From: Promerops cafer
Taxonomy: Eukaryota; Chordata; Aves; Passeriformes; Nectariniidae
Length of the DNA: 64,000 nucleotides
Reading direction: 5' to 3'
Assembly (NCBI GenBank): GCA_013398275.1
Contig: VZSE01006113.1
Span: 849,052 to 913,051 of the forward strand
The position numbers were made by a program, and so were the translations under genes. Positions 1 to 15,038 of this stretch are shown piece by piece. How positions within the stretch are numbered: position 1 is the stretch's first letter; every line of letters starts with the position of its first letter. The notes beneath the pieces are model-generated. The model worked only from the letters and a program-made list of their open reading frames with translations. It was not told the DNA's origin and searched no databases.

Positions 1-3000
1 GCGCTTCCCAGGGGCAGGAGGAATTTAACGGGGTCAGAGGGATGGAGAAAGGAGGATTCATTTGCAGATTCAGTGTCTCTCTTGGCTAGCCTGTGTTGCC
101 AGCTCCAGGGTTCATATGCCCAGCAGAGCTCAGCAGCTGGTACATTGACATATCTCTTGATTAAGATGTGCATCCCCTAGAAACCTCGGGTATAAACAAG
201 GACTAGAAAAGAACCAATCTTTCATAAAATACATACTTCTTGTTAGCTCTTGTACAAGCTTTTTCATGATCTCTAACAGCAATTGAACATTCATTTTCAG
301 CTTGAAATACAGCTGTCCCATTTGGAAAATGTAATTATCAAGACTGGTGTTATCCAAGACACTATTTGTCTAATCAGCTGAGTTGTCAGGTTGAGTTAGC
401 AAATCCATTTGTATGAATCACAGAGACGCTTGCAGCCCTGGTGTATTTGTTTATGATATTTATTAAGTACGTGTGCTGGATAGTCTGGATGCAGAAATTA
501 CAATTCTTTTGACACAGTCCTGTGCAATTCATTATATGCAAATACTTCTGAAAATCCCTGTGAAAATAGTACTGCAGAGATAAGAAAAAAACTTGTGGAT
601 TCTACATTGGAGTTGGGTGGCAGACCACATTTTGAGGAACTTGTTTAACACTATAGCTAGCAGGTACTGTGCATTGTAGAGCCATGTGTTACTGCTTTGT
701 CAGAAGGTAAATTAGTCAAAACTGTGGTAATCCTTTACACAGCCCTTAATGTATTAAGAAACATTGTATGTGCTTGCAACTGTCTTGAGGGGTCTGTAAA
801 ATCCACCTTTTGAAGAAAAGGCTATAAAGATTTGCTGTACTCCTTCATAACATCTATCCCTTCGCCTCAATCATCAATAAAAAAGGCTGCAGTAAATGAA
901 GTTAAAAGGCAGAAATGTAGCTGAAGATTGATATGCAGTACCAACCTGCTGGCACTGGTTTTTTTTGCATTGTGTGCACTCTCACATTGCTGTTTAGTAC
1001 GTGTTTCTGGTTTACAAAGGTGAGCTAAACTTAACTAACATTAAAACTCAGTAACATTTTCTAGTGAATCTTCACACTGTGTTCATAGATCTCTATACTT
1101 CCAGACTGTTTAAAAACAGCATCAACAGTGATAAGTGATCACTATTTAGGGATACCTTATTTTAGAGAAGAGTCTTGCTTATCAAGAGAGACTGTAGTGA
1201 TTGCTCTTGGAACTGGTAAGTGCAAAAGGAGGGGAGAAAGGTCCAGTGTAAAGTATAAACAGGAAAATGAAAATTTACAAAATATATCAGTTTGTTAAGA
1301 CATAGAGTTCTTCTGTATATTTTCATTTTAAAAAAATAAAAGCAAACTTTTCACTTTGATCAACTGATTTCTCCATGGCGATGGATCTGAATTTTAATAG
1401 CAGCAATTAACAACTGCTTTTTCTGTGGAAGCACATTTATTTTCTTTTCTCTTTCCCCATCACTTTTCTCATCCTTTAAAAAAAAAAAAAAAGAAACCCC
1501 AAACAAAAAACCCCAACAAACCAAAACCATAACAAAACCCTTTCTTTGAAATGTGTATGTATATCTGTATATGTGTGTGTGTGTATATATATACACACAT
1601 ATGCACATGTGTATGAATTACAAATAAAAAACATGTTATTACTTCATAATTATACTCAAGAATTGAATTCCAGGTTTCTTAGAAGAAAGAATTGGAAAGC
1701 AATAATTCCCAAGGAACCAAAACACATTGTAGTTAATCCCCCCACCCTCTGGCAGCCATGAAATCCCATCTCTGGAAGGCAGCCATCTTTTCATCTGTAC
1801 GTACCCAAGTCTGCCATCCCATTCCCCTGCACTTCTCCTCTTGCTTTTGTAAAAAATATTCAGCAGCCAGCATGCTCCTAAGGAATACTTTGGGTTTACT
1901 GAACAAGTGTTTTCTTATTGTTTCAGGTTGCATTATTTGCTACTCTTCCTGCATCTCTAGGTCTGCAACCGAGCTGCACTTTCTCACTCAGACTGGGGTT
2001 ATTGTGAGATATCCGGAAATGTGAGGGGGGGAATACACTGCTCAGAAACCTCTGGCTAATTGTTGTTGGTGTTGTGCATACGGCTGGGGCTGGGGGGGGT
2101 GGCAATGCCATCCCCAGCGGCTGTAGCCACACTCAGCACCAGGCAGCTCACCAGAACAGGTGCCTCCAGGCAGTTCAGCTGGCATTCCTGGTGGCTGTGC
2201 ATGCCTGGAGGTGAAAAAGCACTCAGCATCTCACAGATGCGAAACTAATGACTTTTAAATCTAATATGGCCAAGTTTTCATGCCAATTATCAAATGAGTG
2301 TTCTATTTCCTGTAAAGATGCGCTTTATAATACTCTTAGCTACACTTTAACTGACTACGTGGTGCAGGCTGTCTGGGCGAACAGGCTGTAAAAGGAGCTA
2401 AGTGCCAATTAAAGCTTTGGGAAGCAGCTCTTTTGCACGAACCCAGCGAGGCACTGTAGTGTACATAATATTGCTTAGACACATCCTGAATTGCTGCCTT
2501 TCATTTCTAATACACTGCAGCAACACCTGGCTTATAGGACCCAGGACATTCTTGTGGAAAATCAACAATGGCAGGCTTTTGGAAAAACACTCTGTTTATT
2601 TTTAATCTAATTGTTCCAAACCATATCAAGAACAAGCTGAAGGAAAGGTTTTTGACATTATCCCTCTGGTAGACTTAAATGATAGAGAAGATCAACAGAA
2701 CAGTTTGCTGTGAATTACATATTTACTGTTACCAAGCTGGAAGTGTTTAGTAGCTTTGGGATCAAATTCTGTCAATCCTTCAAGACAAGATCTTAAGCAA
2801 TTGGGCTGATTATAATTCCCTAAGTTTGCATGTACTGAATTTTTTATACTTCCTTATGTTTAAATCAATTGTATTGTGGGAGGCAACAAATAAATGGTTT
2901 TTTTCCCATTTACTTCTTTCCACAGTCTCCTGTCTCTATATGTACACAGACTAGAATTCTCTCTGTAGTTTCTCTAGGGATGATAACAGCAAGGCTTTTT

Positions 3001-6000
3001 TCCTCTGCAAACATATACGACTTTGCTGAATTAACAGAAACATTGAAAAGGAGGACCAGCAGTAGATGCAGGTAGGTAAACAATTGCTGACCATTGAACT
3101 AAATTACTTTCTAAATTATTTTTTCACAGTATTCACACTTTTCAGTATTTGGAAGGAGTCTGCCATTTCTACCTGTGTTTTACAGTTTATTTAGCGTTCA
3201 CTTGTCAAAGTCATTGATTTAATTTCATATTTACTTGTCAAAGCTATTGGTTTAATTTTTTCATTTTTTTTTCTCATCTTCTCATCTCACAGGACTGTTT
3301 TTGCTTTTTCTGTTTCTCTTTGTGCAGAGAAAATTCCTTCAAGAGGCCAACGTCAATGTATCCTGCTGTTGCTTTCAGCTCTATCTCCTCTACTGAAAAG
3401 TGGGAGCAAAGGCTTGGCAGCCTTTTAAACTTATTTTGATTCAGTTTCCAGCATACAAACATTGAGAAGAAGCACTAAGTCAGCTTTCAGAATAAGGGGT
3501 AGCTTTGCAACCAACATGAGATCAAGATTGTATTCTCTTTCACAGGAGGATATACCTTGCTCTGTTTTACTTGATGCAAAATTAAATTTATTTTCCTCCT
3601 TCTTCCCCTGAAAAAATAGCCTGATCAGCTGTACTAGTATCTGTACAGGAAAACATAGAAAGAACATGTCAGGAACTTGAAGAGAAACAAGGACAGGATG
3701 CAAAATATGAAAAGATTGGTTCCTCCATCTAAGGGACAGAGAAAAAAATGCTCTGGGATAATTGTAATGCATAAAGAAAGCAATTCTGGTTCCCTTTGTT
3801 AGAAGTGTGGGGGAAAATTTTCCTCTGTGCCTGGGAGATTAATTTAAAACTATGTCAAAGTGGGTTCTAGAGCCCCCACGTGCAGCTAAGCCACTCAGAA
3901 CAGCAAGTCTACAACAGGCAAGGCTGCTGGTAATTTATAAAGCTGAGGGTTTTGAGAGGAATATTCTGCTGTTAGATTACAGCTGGTATGTTCCTGTACT
4001 GGTTTCAGGGTGCAGCCTGTACTTGCTTCTCTGCAACGTCCTGTCAAAAAAAAATATTTTTTTCATTATAAGCTTATCTCGTAATCCCTAATGTTAGGAA
4101 TATTTTTATTCATTTACTGTATTTTTTTGGAAAGCATGAAGGAAATAGAGAGCCTGGATTTTCTTCCTTGGCCAGGTCATCTTCAGAGTAGATCTGGGAT
4201 ATCCTTGGGAATATCACGAGGACACCAGTATTCTGTAGGTACACTGAGCCTTTTTATCTCCTCCTCAGCAGAGCTGTGACTTTGTGTTCTCTGAAAGAGC
4301 AACTGAAATCTAAAGCTATCTCAGTTATCTGTTAAAAACTCTACTTATCTTCCCTTTCAGCCAAGTGCTTTGATTTTTCATCAAGATTGCAGTAGGAATT
4401 CTTTGGTGGTTCATATTCTCTGTATCAGTTACCAATATTCAGAAGCCTCTGACTTTTCTTGCTATCACAAAGGGTAGATTAGTAATTTTCTTCTTGCTTT
4501 TGCTATTATTTTCTCTCACACATGGACAGCTATTCAATGTCAATGAACAAATTCTTTCCAAACACAGCTTGGCAATTGCCTTTGAACAGGAAATATGTAA
4601 AGTATTTTTAAAAAATTAAAAAGGAACAGCCTGTTCATTTTTCACAATCTAGAAAATTATGTAAGTCAAAGAAGTGCTATCAAGTATTTGGAATAAATGT
4701 AGAAAACAGAATTTAGGGCAGATATTTAAATTGTAACAACATCTGTGGGATGAGAATGCATGAAAAATTACAACCCAAAAATAAACCACAGTCTTAGCAA
4801 GGTTTATATTTGGGAGTTTTTTAATCATAAGACCTTGCTTAAAAATTTACATGTGCTTTCCCAGGAAACAGCAATTTTTAGTTGGTGACAAGACATTTAC
4901 CAACATTTGTAATATCTGAAATTTGGGACATCTAAAATTATTCCAGAATAAAATCATTTGTAGGAGAGCTAAAAAAGAAGTAACTGATTCTTGCTTTCTT
5001 CCAAGTCATTCTCCCTACAAAGTTGTTACTCCTGATTATGCTGTTTCAAGTTGGGGTTTTTGCCGGGGCAAGATAAAAGCAGCAGAAATGTCTTTGTCCT
5101 CAGGCTCCAAAGGCTCTTCCTTTCTCTCATCTCCTATACATTTTCTTGGTTTTGCTTTATTCACTGCTCCAAGTGCTTTGGGTTCCAGGTGCTTTTTTTT
5201 GGGGTTGTAGCTCCTGTAATAGTTATGGTGGGTGTGCCTTTGGATGTACTGTGAGCAACTCCTGATCCGCAGACTTTTACTGGGAAGGAAGCCCCTCAGA
5301 GTCATCCTCGCAATCTAGGCAGGTGGAACACTGGGAGGGCACACCCACAAACAAGTCTGAGCAGGGTTTCTTAGGTTCTTGTTTTTCATGTTTTTTGTTT
5401 TTTTCTCTCTGGATGTCATTGCTAATCCATTAAATATACTTGGTAAAGTAGAAGGGAAGCACAAGGAGAGGCCATAAGTCAAAAATGGTACCCATGGCAA
5501 TTTCTGGATAATTTTTGCATGCTGAGCATAAATGGTAAACTGATAACTGATGTACTTGCTGTGCAGCCGTCACCTTGTCTGGGAATATATGCAGGAACAA
5601 AGACCAGTAAATAGCCTGACACCTCTTAAGAGGTATATTTTGTGTAGAAGGATATTAGCAATTCAAAAGCTAAACTGGGATCTAAGAAAGGTCATTGTCT
5701 GGTCACCCAGTTTATTTTTGACATAAGCAGTCTTTAATTTAAGAAGCAGAAGGACTGGGATAAGTAAGTACAAACCAAAATGGGCAGCTGGCTGCCAGGT
5801 GATGTTGAGGCTGAGTCACCCTAAAGGGCAGCCCATTTGTACCCTCAATCAAGAGAGGAGAAAGGTAAAGACAAGACTGAGAGAAAGAACACCCTCCCTG
5901 CCCATATGATGCTTTGGTATCAGTGAAATCAAGCCATTTCTGTTACAATAGCAAAGAAAGAAAAAAGGAAAGGCAAATAGAGAAAGATGTAAATTTTAAA

Positions 6001-9000
6001 TAAAATCTGCCTATGTATGCTTGCAAATTAGCTGAAACCCTTGGGGTGTCTAAGTAAAAGCAATGTTTTAAAGGCAGTAATCTGGTTTTGGTAGTATTTC
6101 TTAATTCCAGTGTGTATTACAAATTTATGCAGTATGAATAAATCCTGAGCTTTCTCATAACAACTCAGGAGTGAAAGTAATGAACAATCTTAGTATGGCT
6201 TTCTTATAAATAAAACATGCTACTATGTTTTGTTTAGGGTCTTAAGTCCTCAGCTCTGTGCTGGTGACTGGAATAATTAGGTTCTTGTTTTAAGGTTGTG
6301 ATTTTTTTTTCAAGATAAGCATGAATTTGTCACTTTTAAAAAGGAACTTTCTTCTGTTTCAGATATTTTTTTCATAGTTTGGGCCTCTTGCATCACCCAG
6401 CTCTGTTTCTTCTATTTTCCTCATCCTTCACTACCATCAAGAGTGTTCTTTTAGGGAGGAGCTTTTGGCTGCCTCAGAAGAGTTGCTGTCTTTTCTATTT
6501 CAGCTTAGGTTTCCCTTATAGACCTCCCTCTTCCACCTTGGGCACAGAGGTGCTGTTGCAATACTTAAAAGCAGTATCTAATAGATCAGGTGTGACAGAA
6601 CTCCCCAAAACCTCTGTAAAAAGCTTTTCGCCCAGTTCCCTCCTGAAATAACACGGAAGTGGTTGTTTCACAGATTTGCGTAGCTATAAAAGCTCTCAAT
6701 TGCTATTATTGCACAAGTCTCTAAAAATATATTGATAGGCTTAAGTCTCCTGTTTCTGATTCCACCCACTAAACACAGCCCCAGTCTGTTTCTCTGGCTG
6801 ACTACCTTTTTCCTCTTGTCCACTTGTATCTGTTAGTTTGACTCTGGAGAAAAAAAAAAATTGTCATTACCATGGCCTCTACAGTAGCTGGGAAAAAACG
6901 GGGTGAAGGAATGAAATATTTCCAGTGTATAAATCATAAAAGCTGAAGTGGGATACCTGCTTACTTCATCCCAGGGCATCAGAACCCACTTCTGGTGACT
7001 TCCCCACGGCTCTGACCTGTGTCTGAGAGCCCAGACACCTGTGCTGAGCACACGCTGGGATTTCAGGGACACTAATGTGGAGTGGAGGAAAAGGTGCTAC
7101 TCATCTTTTTAGGCTGCCAATATGTCTGGGTGCAGCATTATGGCTTGTTTGCTTGTTGCTTATGAGATTGAGAAAACTAATGATAGTTGCTGAGTAGTAT
7201 GGATCACCTCAAAAGCAATTTGGCTTTGGTAAAGCATAAAATTAAGCAAAAGTCCCTGCTTCAAAAGATGCACAGAGGCCCACACCTGGTCAGATGTGTG
7301 GCACCCAAGGATGTTTTAAGAGGAGAGGGGCTGGACTGGAGGAATGAACTACCAGTTCTGCTGTCACAAGGAGCAAGGGTGGTAATTGGAGGGGAAACAG
7401 TCACGCAGGGTGTGCTGTCATTATCTTTTCCTGTCTGTCTTTGCCCCATTATGCTGCGCAGCAAAGCTGTGGACTTTTTGTGCAGAACACAAACTGACAG
7501 AACTCTCTGGACACCCAGGTAACTGGGCAGTCAAGTCTTTTCACCTGGGACCTGGGCAGAATTTTCAGCAGTTCTCAATGAGCTTCAAACCTAGAGTAAG
7601 AAAACAAATTATACCTGTGTATGCCATGTACACTTATCAACACTTCCTATACTGTGTGCTCCACATGCTTCACCAAACAAAATTCTCTCATTCTTCTGAG
7701 GCACATTCTGTTGGAGACAATGAGAGGATGAGAAATATTTTCTGCAAGTTTACTTGGCTCTCTATTCTTTGACAGCAAATCTTCCATTGTTTCCTGTGAT
7801 CTTGAGATTCTCAGCAATTTATTTTCCAAATACCCATGGCTAGGTTTATAAATGTTTTGGACTTAAAATATGTAGATTTTAAGCCTTAAAATTAAATATA
7901 CAAAGTATTTACATAATTTAGGACTCCATTATTATTAATTGCTTTGATACAGACATGCCTATTAAATTGATGAAAACTCCTCAAAATTTTATTTTGAATG
8001 CCTCAGTAAAGTTTTCCAGGATTTAAATGCATCTGCATTCAGAAACCTTGCCTGGTCTGCCACTTTTTTCATCATAGAAGACTGGAATATATTTAGCTTC
8101 AAGAAAAATTATTTTGTTAAAATGTATTTTGAAAGCTCCCATGGCACTGGAGATTTTTTAGGGAATGTATTTTACAAATTGATGCTAAAGTATCTTCTTT
8201 TGCTTACATTTATGTCTTGGGCTTTGGGCAGGTGGGAATGGCTTTCATTCTGAAAAGAAATAACAACACATCTCTGGAGAGTGTACATCTATATCTGTAC
8301 ATCTCCACTTCTATTTTGCACTAGGCACTTAAAGCATGTCTTCAAATTATAGGTATGCAGGAGTTTGTAACTTACCTAGTGGAATTTAATGATGAAGAGA
8401 TGCTTCCTGTGCATTTAAGATTTTCAGAGGACTTAGCAGAAATGAGATAATAAATCTTGCTGCAACCCTTATGGGTAGGTAGTTAATTGAATAAAAGACA
8501 ACCCTGATGCTTCTGTGGCCTCTGGAAGAAAACCCTTGAAGGGCAGCATTAAATCACACAGGCCTGTGTCCCAGCAGCTACTTGCTTCAGTTAGCCTCTT
8601 GTCCAGGTGTGCTTCTTGATATGGTCAAAATTTGCTTCCCATATGTACATTCTTCAACCATAAACTCTGAAAACTACTCAATCATGTTGCTCATGCACGA
8701 GGTAACTGGCTGGTTTCTGGGGTTGGTTTGTTTTGGTTTTTTTTAAATGCAAAGAGGGTAGCTTCATTCTGGAATATGTTTAGTTTGTAAGTGACAAACG
8801 GTCTGTGAAAGCTCAGGCGCCACTCAATATTAATGAGGCCAGGCAGCAGAAGTCCCCATTGTCAATTAGTGTGGTGAGTCAATGTAATTGGAACTATATA
8901 AAGTGAAACAGAGTTAGAATTTTGCAAGGTAGTACCCCTAAAAAGTCGTAAAAATAAAACACCTTGCTTCTGCTCTTTCCAGCGCCTCAAGAATACACTG

Positions 9001-12000
9001 CCACTCTCTCATTTGATTCTTTCCACATATGTTTTATTTCTTAATGCCCTCTTTCTTCATTTTTCATCTCTGCCTAAAAATTGTGTCAACATTTTGTAAA
9101 GGCTGATTTGCTGATTTCATTTTTGTCAGTTTTTGTTTGGTCACTTCTGAAGACACACAAGAGACTGCAGCAGTTCAGAGCATCGCAGTATACCAGGACT
9201 CATTACTTCAAGAAAAGAAGAATGGAGGCAAAATTTTTAATCTAAGTCTAAACATCTAAATCTAACATTAATCATCATTCTAAACTCTTCTTACAAGTAT
9301 TATCTTACAGAAGTGTACTCCCTTTAAAGTTGTCTCACTCTTCCTTGCGCACCAGAGGCATGCAAGACTGGACTCTTCATATCATCAACACATTGTGAGC
9401 AGAGGCCTTGCCAGTTCAGTTCAGGTTTTATTTTCAACCTTTTTTTCTCACAGCTTCCAGCCATCCCATGGAAATATTTATTTTATAGATGGTCAGCTTG
9501 ACCTACTGACTTTATAATAGGAAACTATTCCTATGTCTCAGTTTATCATAACACAGTTAAACAAGTGCAGCACAAGTCATCCTGAAGAACTGAGGAGACA
9601 GATGTTCCAAGTCAAAAGTTTAATAAGAGGTGTCTTCAAGGAAAATCTCCTGTAGCAGGGTGGGTATTCTTTCCCCTCAATGTGTCTGAAATACAGTATT
9701 TTCTTGTTTAGCTTGTCTGTTTTCATGAAGGAGACTACTGTAATAACAGTAAGAGTGAAGAACGTGACATTTAAATTGCCTTTACAGTTAAAAAAGGAAA
9801 AGATACAGATGGTGTATAAAATTTTAAATGTCTCTATCTTATATATGTTCCTCTGCTTCAGTGTAGAGTCAAAAATATAAAATTATTTTCTTTGTCCATG
9901 AGATACATATATTTTCATACACCCAAAATTGAAAAATTGTTGCAGAAGAACTGAATATTTGACTTGTACTTGCACTTAATGCTCAACCTATGTCAGTGAC
10001 AGAAAAGTCTCTGCTGTGACACTAAAAAACTATTAATAAACATTAAATGAACAGGAGTCACCAAAATTTACCTTAGATCATCAGAACCTCACACTGCTCA
10101 ACCTCAAAGTGGCAAGCAAGGTACTCATTTTCAGATTCAGAAAGACACGATGACTTGAATAATAAATTACAAGTCCTAAAATTTAATATCTGTCTGATTT
10201 TCCCAGGGCACTTGAATTCAAATGCAATTGATCACCCTCTGGAGCAAAACCAGTAGAACAGGAAGTTAGCCTTAGCTTCCAAGACAGCAGCATAATGTGC
10301 ATTTTGTGCATTTCTGAGACTTCAGTGACACTGAGAGTGTTGGAATTCAGTGGAGTGGAAATGAAAGCCAGCAGTGTGAATTGCAATATGACATTCTGAC
10401 AGCAGATTTACTGGTTAGTCATTTCTCATATATCTTTAAGATGTTGGACTGATAATTAGAAAAACATTGATTTCTCTCACTTTGGAATCAACATTTAGAA
10501 AATATTCTCCTCCCTTTATTACTGTTTAAATCACACAAAAAGACTGTATACAACAACAGATTAACTCAGTTTTGACAAGTAGGAACCAAACTACTGCTAG
10601 ATATCAATGAACTTACAAAAATTCTACCAGGAAAAACAAATCACATGGTTGAGCAGTTTTGGTTTTAAATTTGGATGGGTGAAGGAAGGAAATTATTATT
10701 ATTTTAAATAACATATACTAATTATGCAAAATCCTGGCACAGAACGGCCTCTGTAAGCAAAATCATACCTACATATCATTACCCTCACATTTTTATTAAG
10801 GGCAAAAGAAGAAGCACATTATGTGTAACGCCAAGAATTTATTTTAAGTCCAAATGGAAAATTAACTGTCTAATTAAATAATGTTTATTATCCCACTGGA
10901 GTCATCATGGAAAAAAATAAGTACTTTAAAAGAAAAAGTATAATACTATAGAGCTGTCATATTCATGCTTCCTAGTATCTGCTACTTCTCCTGATACTAT
11001 GCTCAGCCTTCCAGAGCCCCTTGGGCATTGAAGTTTTCATAAATAAGAGGGGATCAGGCAGCTCGAATCTTTAGCCATGAAGAATATGATCTTTTTCATT
11101 TTCTCTGTCTCATCTTGCGAGCCTCTTGTGTTTGCTAATCTGTCATGCACCTTGCTTGCTCTTTACTGAGTAGTTCATGGTGAAGCTGAATTTCCTGTCC
11201 ATGGTCTATTTCACACAAGCTGCATGTTTGTTCTCCACTCTCTTTGTACCTCTGCATGAGGTGTTGCTCAGCTCTCAGTCTGCATTTCTCCGGCTGACCA
11301 TTGGTGAGCTGTGGATAGTGCTGGGGCTCCTGTGTGAGCCTGACCCATCTCTAACCATCCCATGCCTGCACTGCTCTAGACCATCTCCTGTGTCCCACTT
11401 TCCTAGGTGCTGTCATGCCATGTCTTTTACAGAGAGTATCTGGATAAAACTATTGTACCATACAAAGATAAGCAAAAATAAAGCAAATTAAGCGTAACCA
11501 CATGGTCATTCAAAAAATTTCTATTATAGTTAAGCTGGGAAATTGCAGGCAGCTCAAGAGAAGCTTAGACAAACTAAACTTGAAAAGCTGCTGTCCTGAG
11601 GCCTTGCAAACTCAATACTGCTGCTAGCATGGCAATACACTATGTACTGGGCACCAGGGCTACACAGCACCAGCTATGAAATATGTTGTCTTCGTTAGTA
11701 TTGCGATTCCTGTTAAGGACATCACTCTTGGAAACATTTTGGAACTACTTCAGCTAGCTTTTTATATGTCATGTCATGTCTATAGCACCATATTTTCTCT
11801 CCTTGAAGGATTTATGGCCCCAGTTCCTGACTTTTTAATGAGAAGGCTGACAGCAGGTTTCAGTCATTCCTACTCCTGGATGGGCCATCATCTCTCACAC
11901 TTCAAGTCATGGCCCTTCATCTACCCTGAGTGTTACCCATTCAGGGGTGTGGCAGTAGGTCAGGGAATATGAAAAGCAGACTCCTCTGTGATGGGCTATT

Positions 12001-15000
12001 CTGAAGGTTTGCTTTTGTTTTTAACAACAGCTATTTTTTTCCATTCATCTTGATACATTAAATTAATACAAGGTCCAAAAAATGATTGGTCATGAAGGGT
12101 GCAGTTAAGCACATTATTCAGAAGAAATGAAAAAATGGGGCACAGGGTTAGAGATTAGGTCCCACATTTACAACAATTTGGTAACTGCTTTGGTTTGCTC
12201 TCTCTGGTTGTCCCCCGATTTGTGTCTTACATGGAGAGTTCAAACATACTCCCCTAGTGTAGAAGGTAGAGGTTCTCAGGACTTGTGCAAAAATCCCCAT
12301 GGATTTGGAGGAAACTAATCTTTCAATTCATCACTTAAACATCCTTTTGATGTTGTTGTTCCTCCATTAGCTACCTTCAGTGTTGCTACAGTAATAAATT
12401 ACACCCAGTAAAAGTACGTGTAGAAACTAAATGTTGAATGACTTTCTGCGTTTATGATTTGTTCTGTTATTGCGTAAATATATTTCTATACATGTCTAAA
12501 TGTAGCTATAGGGAATAAAATACATAACATCTTTTGACAAGGCACAGCTGACAGCAAATTCCCTCGGATAAGTTCACTCTCATGACCTAATAATAAGGTG
12601 TGGTTTTGTTCCATCTCTGCAAACATGCATCAAATATTGATGGCTCCTGTTGGACCCAGCCTAACAGTGAACATTTGGGTCACCCAACTTTTTCTCTCAT
12701 GTTCATAGTTTCAGTTCCCAGGGCCTCATCCTGAGGAATGTGAATGAAATGGATATGGGACTGAAAACCAGGAAGCTTTGTGGGATCTTATCAAAAAACT
12801 GTTCTGTGTGGGAAGAGAAGGAGACACACATGGAGAGAGTTGGGGACCCTTTTCTTTGGGCAGAGGGTACAAAGTCATGTTGGACACCTGCATGCATGGT
12901 GTAGTTCTAGTCTGAAAATTAACTTTGCAAACAAAATTTCAAATGAAACCTTGCTTCTGGTTGCTCTACTAAAAGAAACTAAGTGACAAGGAAAAGCTGT
13001 TGTCCCTGTGATGCTCAGCCAGTCTCTTCACATCAATGCTCTATTCTGGCTGTATAATTTTGGCACCATCTTTACAAAAAAGTGGCTTTTACCTGCTTTC
13101 AGTGCAATTAACAACTAGCCTTTCTTGCAGATCTAGTAAGCAGTGGAACTGTGCATGCAGTGCCTGTGTCTGAGAAGTGTATGCTTCCTAGAGCTGACAG
13201 CTAAAATTAAAAATGCCTATTTTACCATTTGATGTTAACAGGAGTGATGCGGAGTGCATTCAGAGAAGATCTATTGTACAAAACAAAGCCTTTCTTCCAG
13301 TCACTCTGGAGAACAACACAGTGTGAGAACAGTGCTGTGCTTTAAATCATTAAAGATAACTTCTTGCCGGGTAATGCGAGATAATGGTAGCACATAATAT
13401 TCTTCTCTTGCTGCTTCTTTCTCATGTATAGATTGGCTCTATCCTGTAGGTGTGATAGACCAGGGTGCTTACCCTCTATTCCCCTGAGCACTTTGAAGAA
13501 ACTACTACATTTGTCAAATGACAAAAAAAAATCATCTTAAAAGAGACAATTGAGAGACATCAAAAGCAACTGGAAAATCTGCAGTCCCAGGTCAGCTGTT
13601 ACGTGAAGATTATCCATCTTTCGACTCATTTGTGGTTTGTCTTTGAAAAGTTCTGCTGAACTCAGTCTGGATTTGTGAACTGAGTAGTGGATATTTTTTG
13701 TTTGTTTTCTGGGCTCCCTTCCCACCCTATCTCCTGGGAAGAAAAGATAAAAAAGCAGAGTGGTTAAAGGGATTGTGGGCCACAGGTGCTTATCCCATGG
13801 CAGCTATGGGGTACCATTGCCTAGTTAAAGATTGTTTGAACATACTTTTTATAAAAAAATTACAAAAAATCTCTAAATCCATCTGTTTTCCACAAAAAAC
13901 ATTCTGGCGTACAAACACTAAAACAATGATACTACATTTAATATATGAATGTTTTTTTATGTTAACTCAGGGGTTTTCATATGGGCATTAGGAATCTGCA
14001 ATCAGCTGCTGTAACCTCTTATCCAAATGCAGTGCAGATGCTAATAACATCTGAAATAATTATGCATTATTGCCAAGCACCAAGTTTTCTGGGAATGAAA
14101 CAGATGTTGACAAGTTTGAAGGACGTAGACCTTCTTCTTCCTAAACCTGAAGTACAGAAATCAGTGTTTGTTTTAAAGTAGCAATACGTTTAAGGAATTT
14201 AGGTTGTAAGGAAGAGGCTATATTAGTAGTTTACAGCCAAGCTGTTTCCTAAATTCTGTTAAGGAATTGTTTTCCTTAGTCCATGGAAAGGGTGGTGAAA
14301 AGTAGTTCAAATGCAAGTATGTATTTCAGGATCTTAAGCCTAAGCCCAGCAGATGGTTTCCAAGGAGAAATCTTGCATTAAGAACTGTTGCATTAGATCA
14401 AGGGGCAAACATGTGCTGTTCACAGGAATTTGCATCACAAAACTGTATAGTTTAGTGCTTCCTCAGATGACAAAGTTCTTGTTCTCAAAACAAACTTCTA
14501 ATAGTGTGAGCTAGGACATCTGCTTGTTTCTGCCATATTTAGGGAACAGAAAATTACTGCTTGGTCAAATTATCATTTTGTGATGCAATAATACCATTCT
14601 TTTAATCCTGATTTCTGAATCTGTCTTTTCCTGAGAGAAAAAGAGATCATAAGACTTTCCTTAAATATATTTAAATGTCTAATTGCTGTCTTAACAGTTG
14701 AAATTTTCCTTCTGGACTAGATATGCAGTGGTTGCATAGTTCTAAAAATTACTTGGCATGTTCATTTTTAGACTACCTCGTTCCATCTTTCTGTCACATT
14801 ATGCTCTTTTTCAAACTATTCCACTAATTTCCAAGAAGAGGACTGACAGTGTTGTTATTAATAATCAGAGATGAAGGCACAGCACCTCAGGTAATTTGTG
14901 CCCTTTGCTAGGTAGCAAAAAAAGGACAGAATATTGCTTCATATTTTGTCTTTATAGCCCCACAAGTGTATATTAAGCTGATTTTGTTAATTCATATGAG

Positions 15001-15038
15001 ATCAGTTCTCCTGTGTCCATTGTGCTGTCTGCTCACAG
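1..15038. other. Intergenic or intronic DNA, no gene recognised
   Basis: AT-rich DNA without a frame that I can relate to a known protein. Frames of 60-130 codons occur on both strands but lack start context, splice signals or family motifs. It contains an A run (about 1478-1492) followed by a C/A-rich tract to about 1535, a TG/TA palindrome (1578-1599) and a G/T-rich tract (about 8711-8745). There is a GC-richer patch at 2060-2220 with a 10 bp inverted repeat, CCTCCAGGCA at 2163-2172 against 2202-2211. The minus-strand frames at 3274-3772 have mixed composition but no recognisable family. Confidence 0.6.
1578..1599. repeat. TG/TA dinucleotide palindrome
   Basis: A TG run passes into TA and then CA, making a perfect 22 bp palindrome centred on a 10 bp TATATATATA core at 1584-1593. 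It lies in a wider TG/CA microsatellite (about 1556-1612). Such alternating purine-pyrimidine DNA can extrude a cruciform or adopt Z-form and often varies in length. No gene association is visible. Confidence 0.85.

Noticed and set aside
2869..3075. Plus-strand frame ending at a CAG-GTAGGT donor-like site
   Set aside because: Composition is plausible, but there is no acceptor of note, no known motif and no neighbouring exon.
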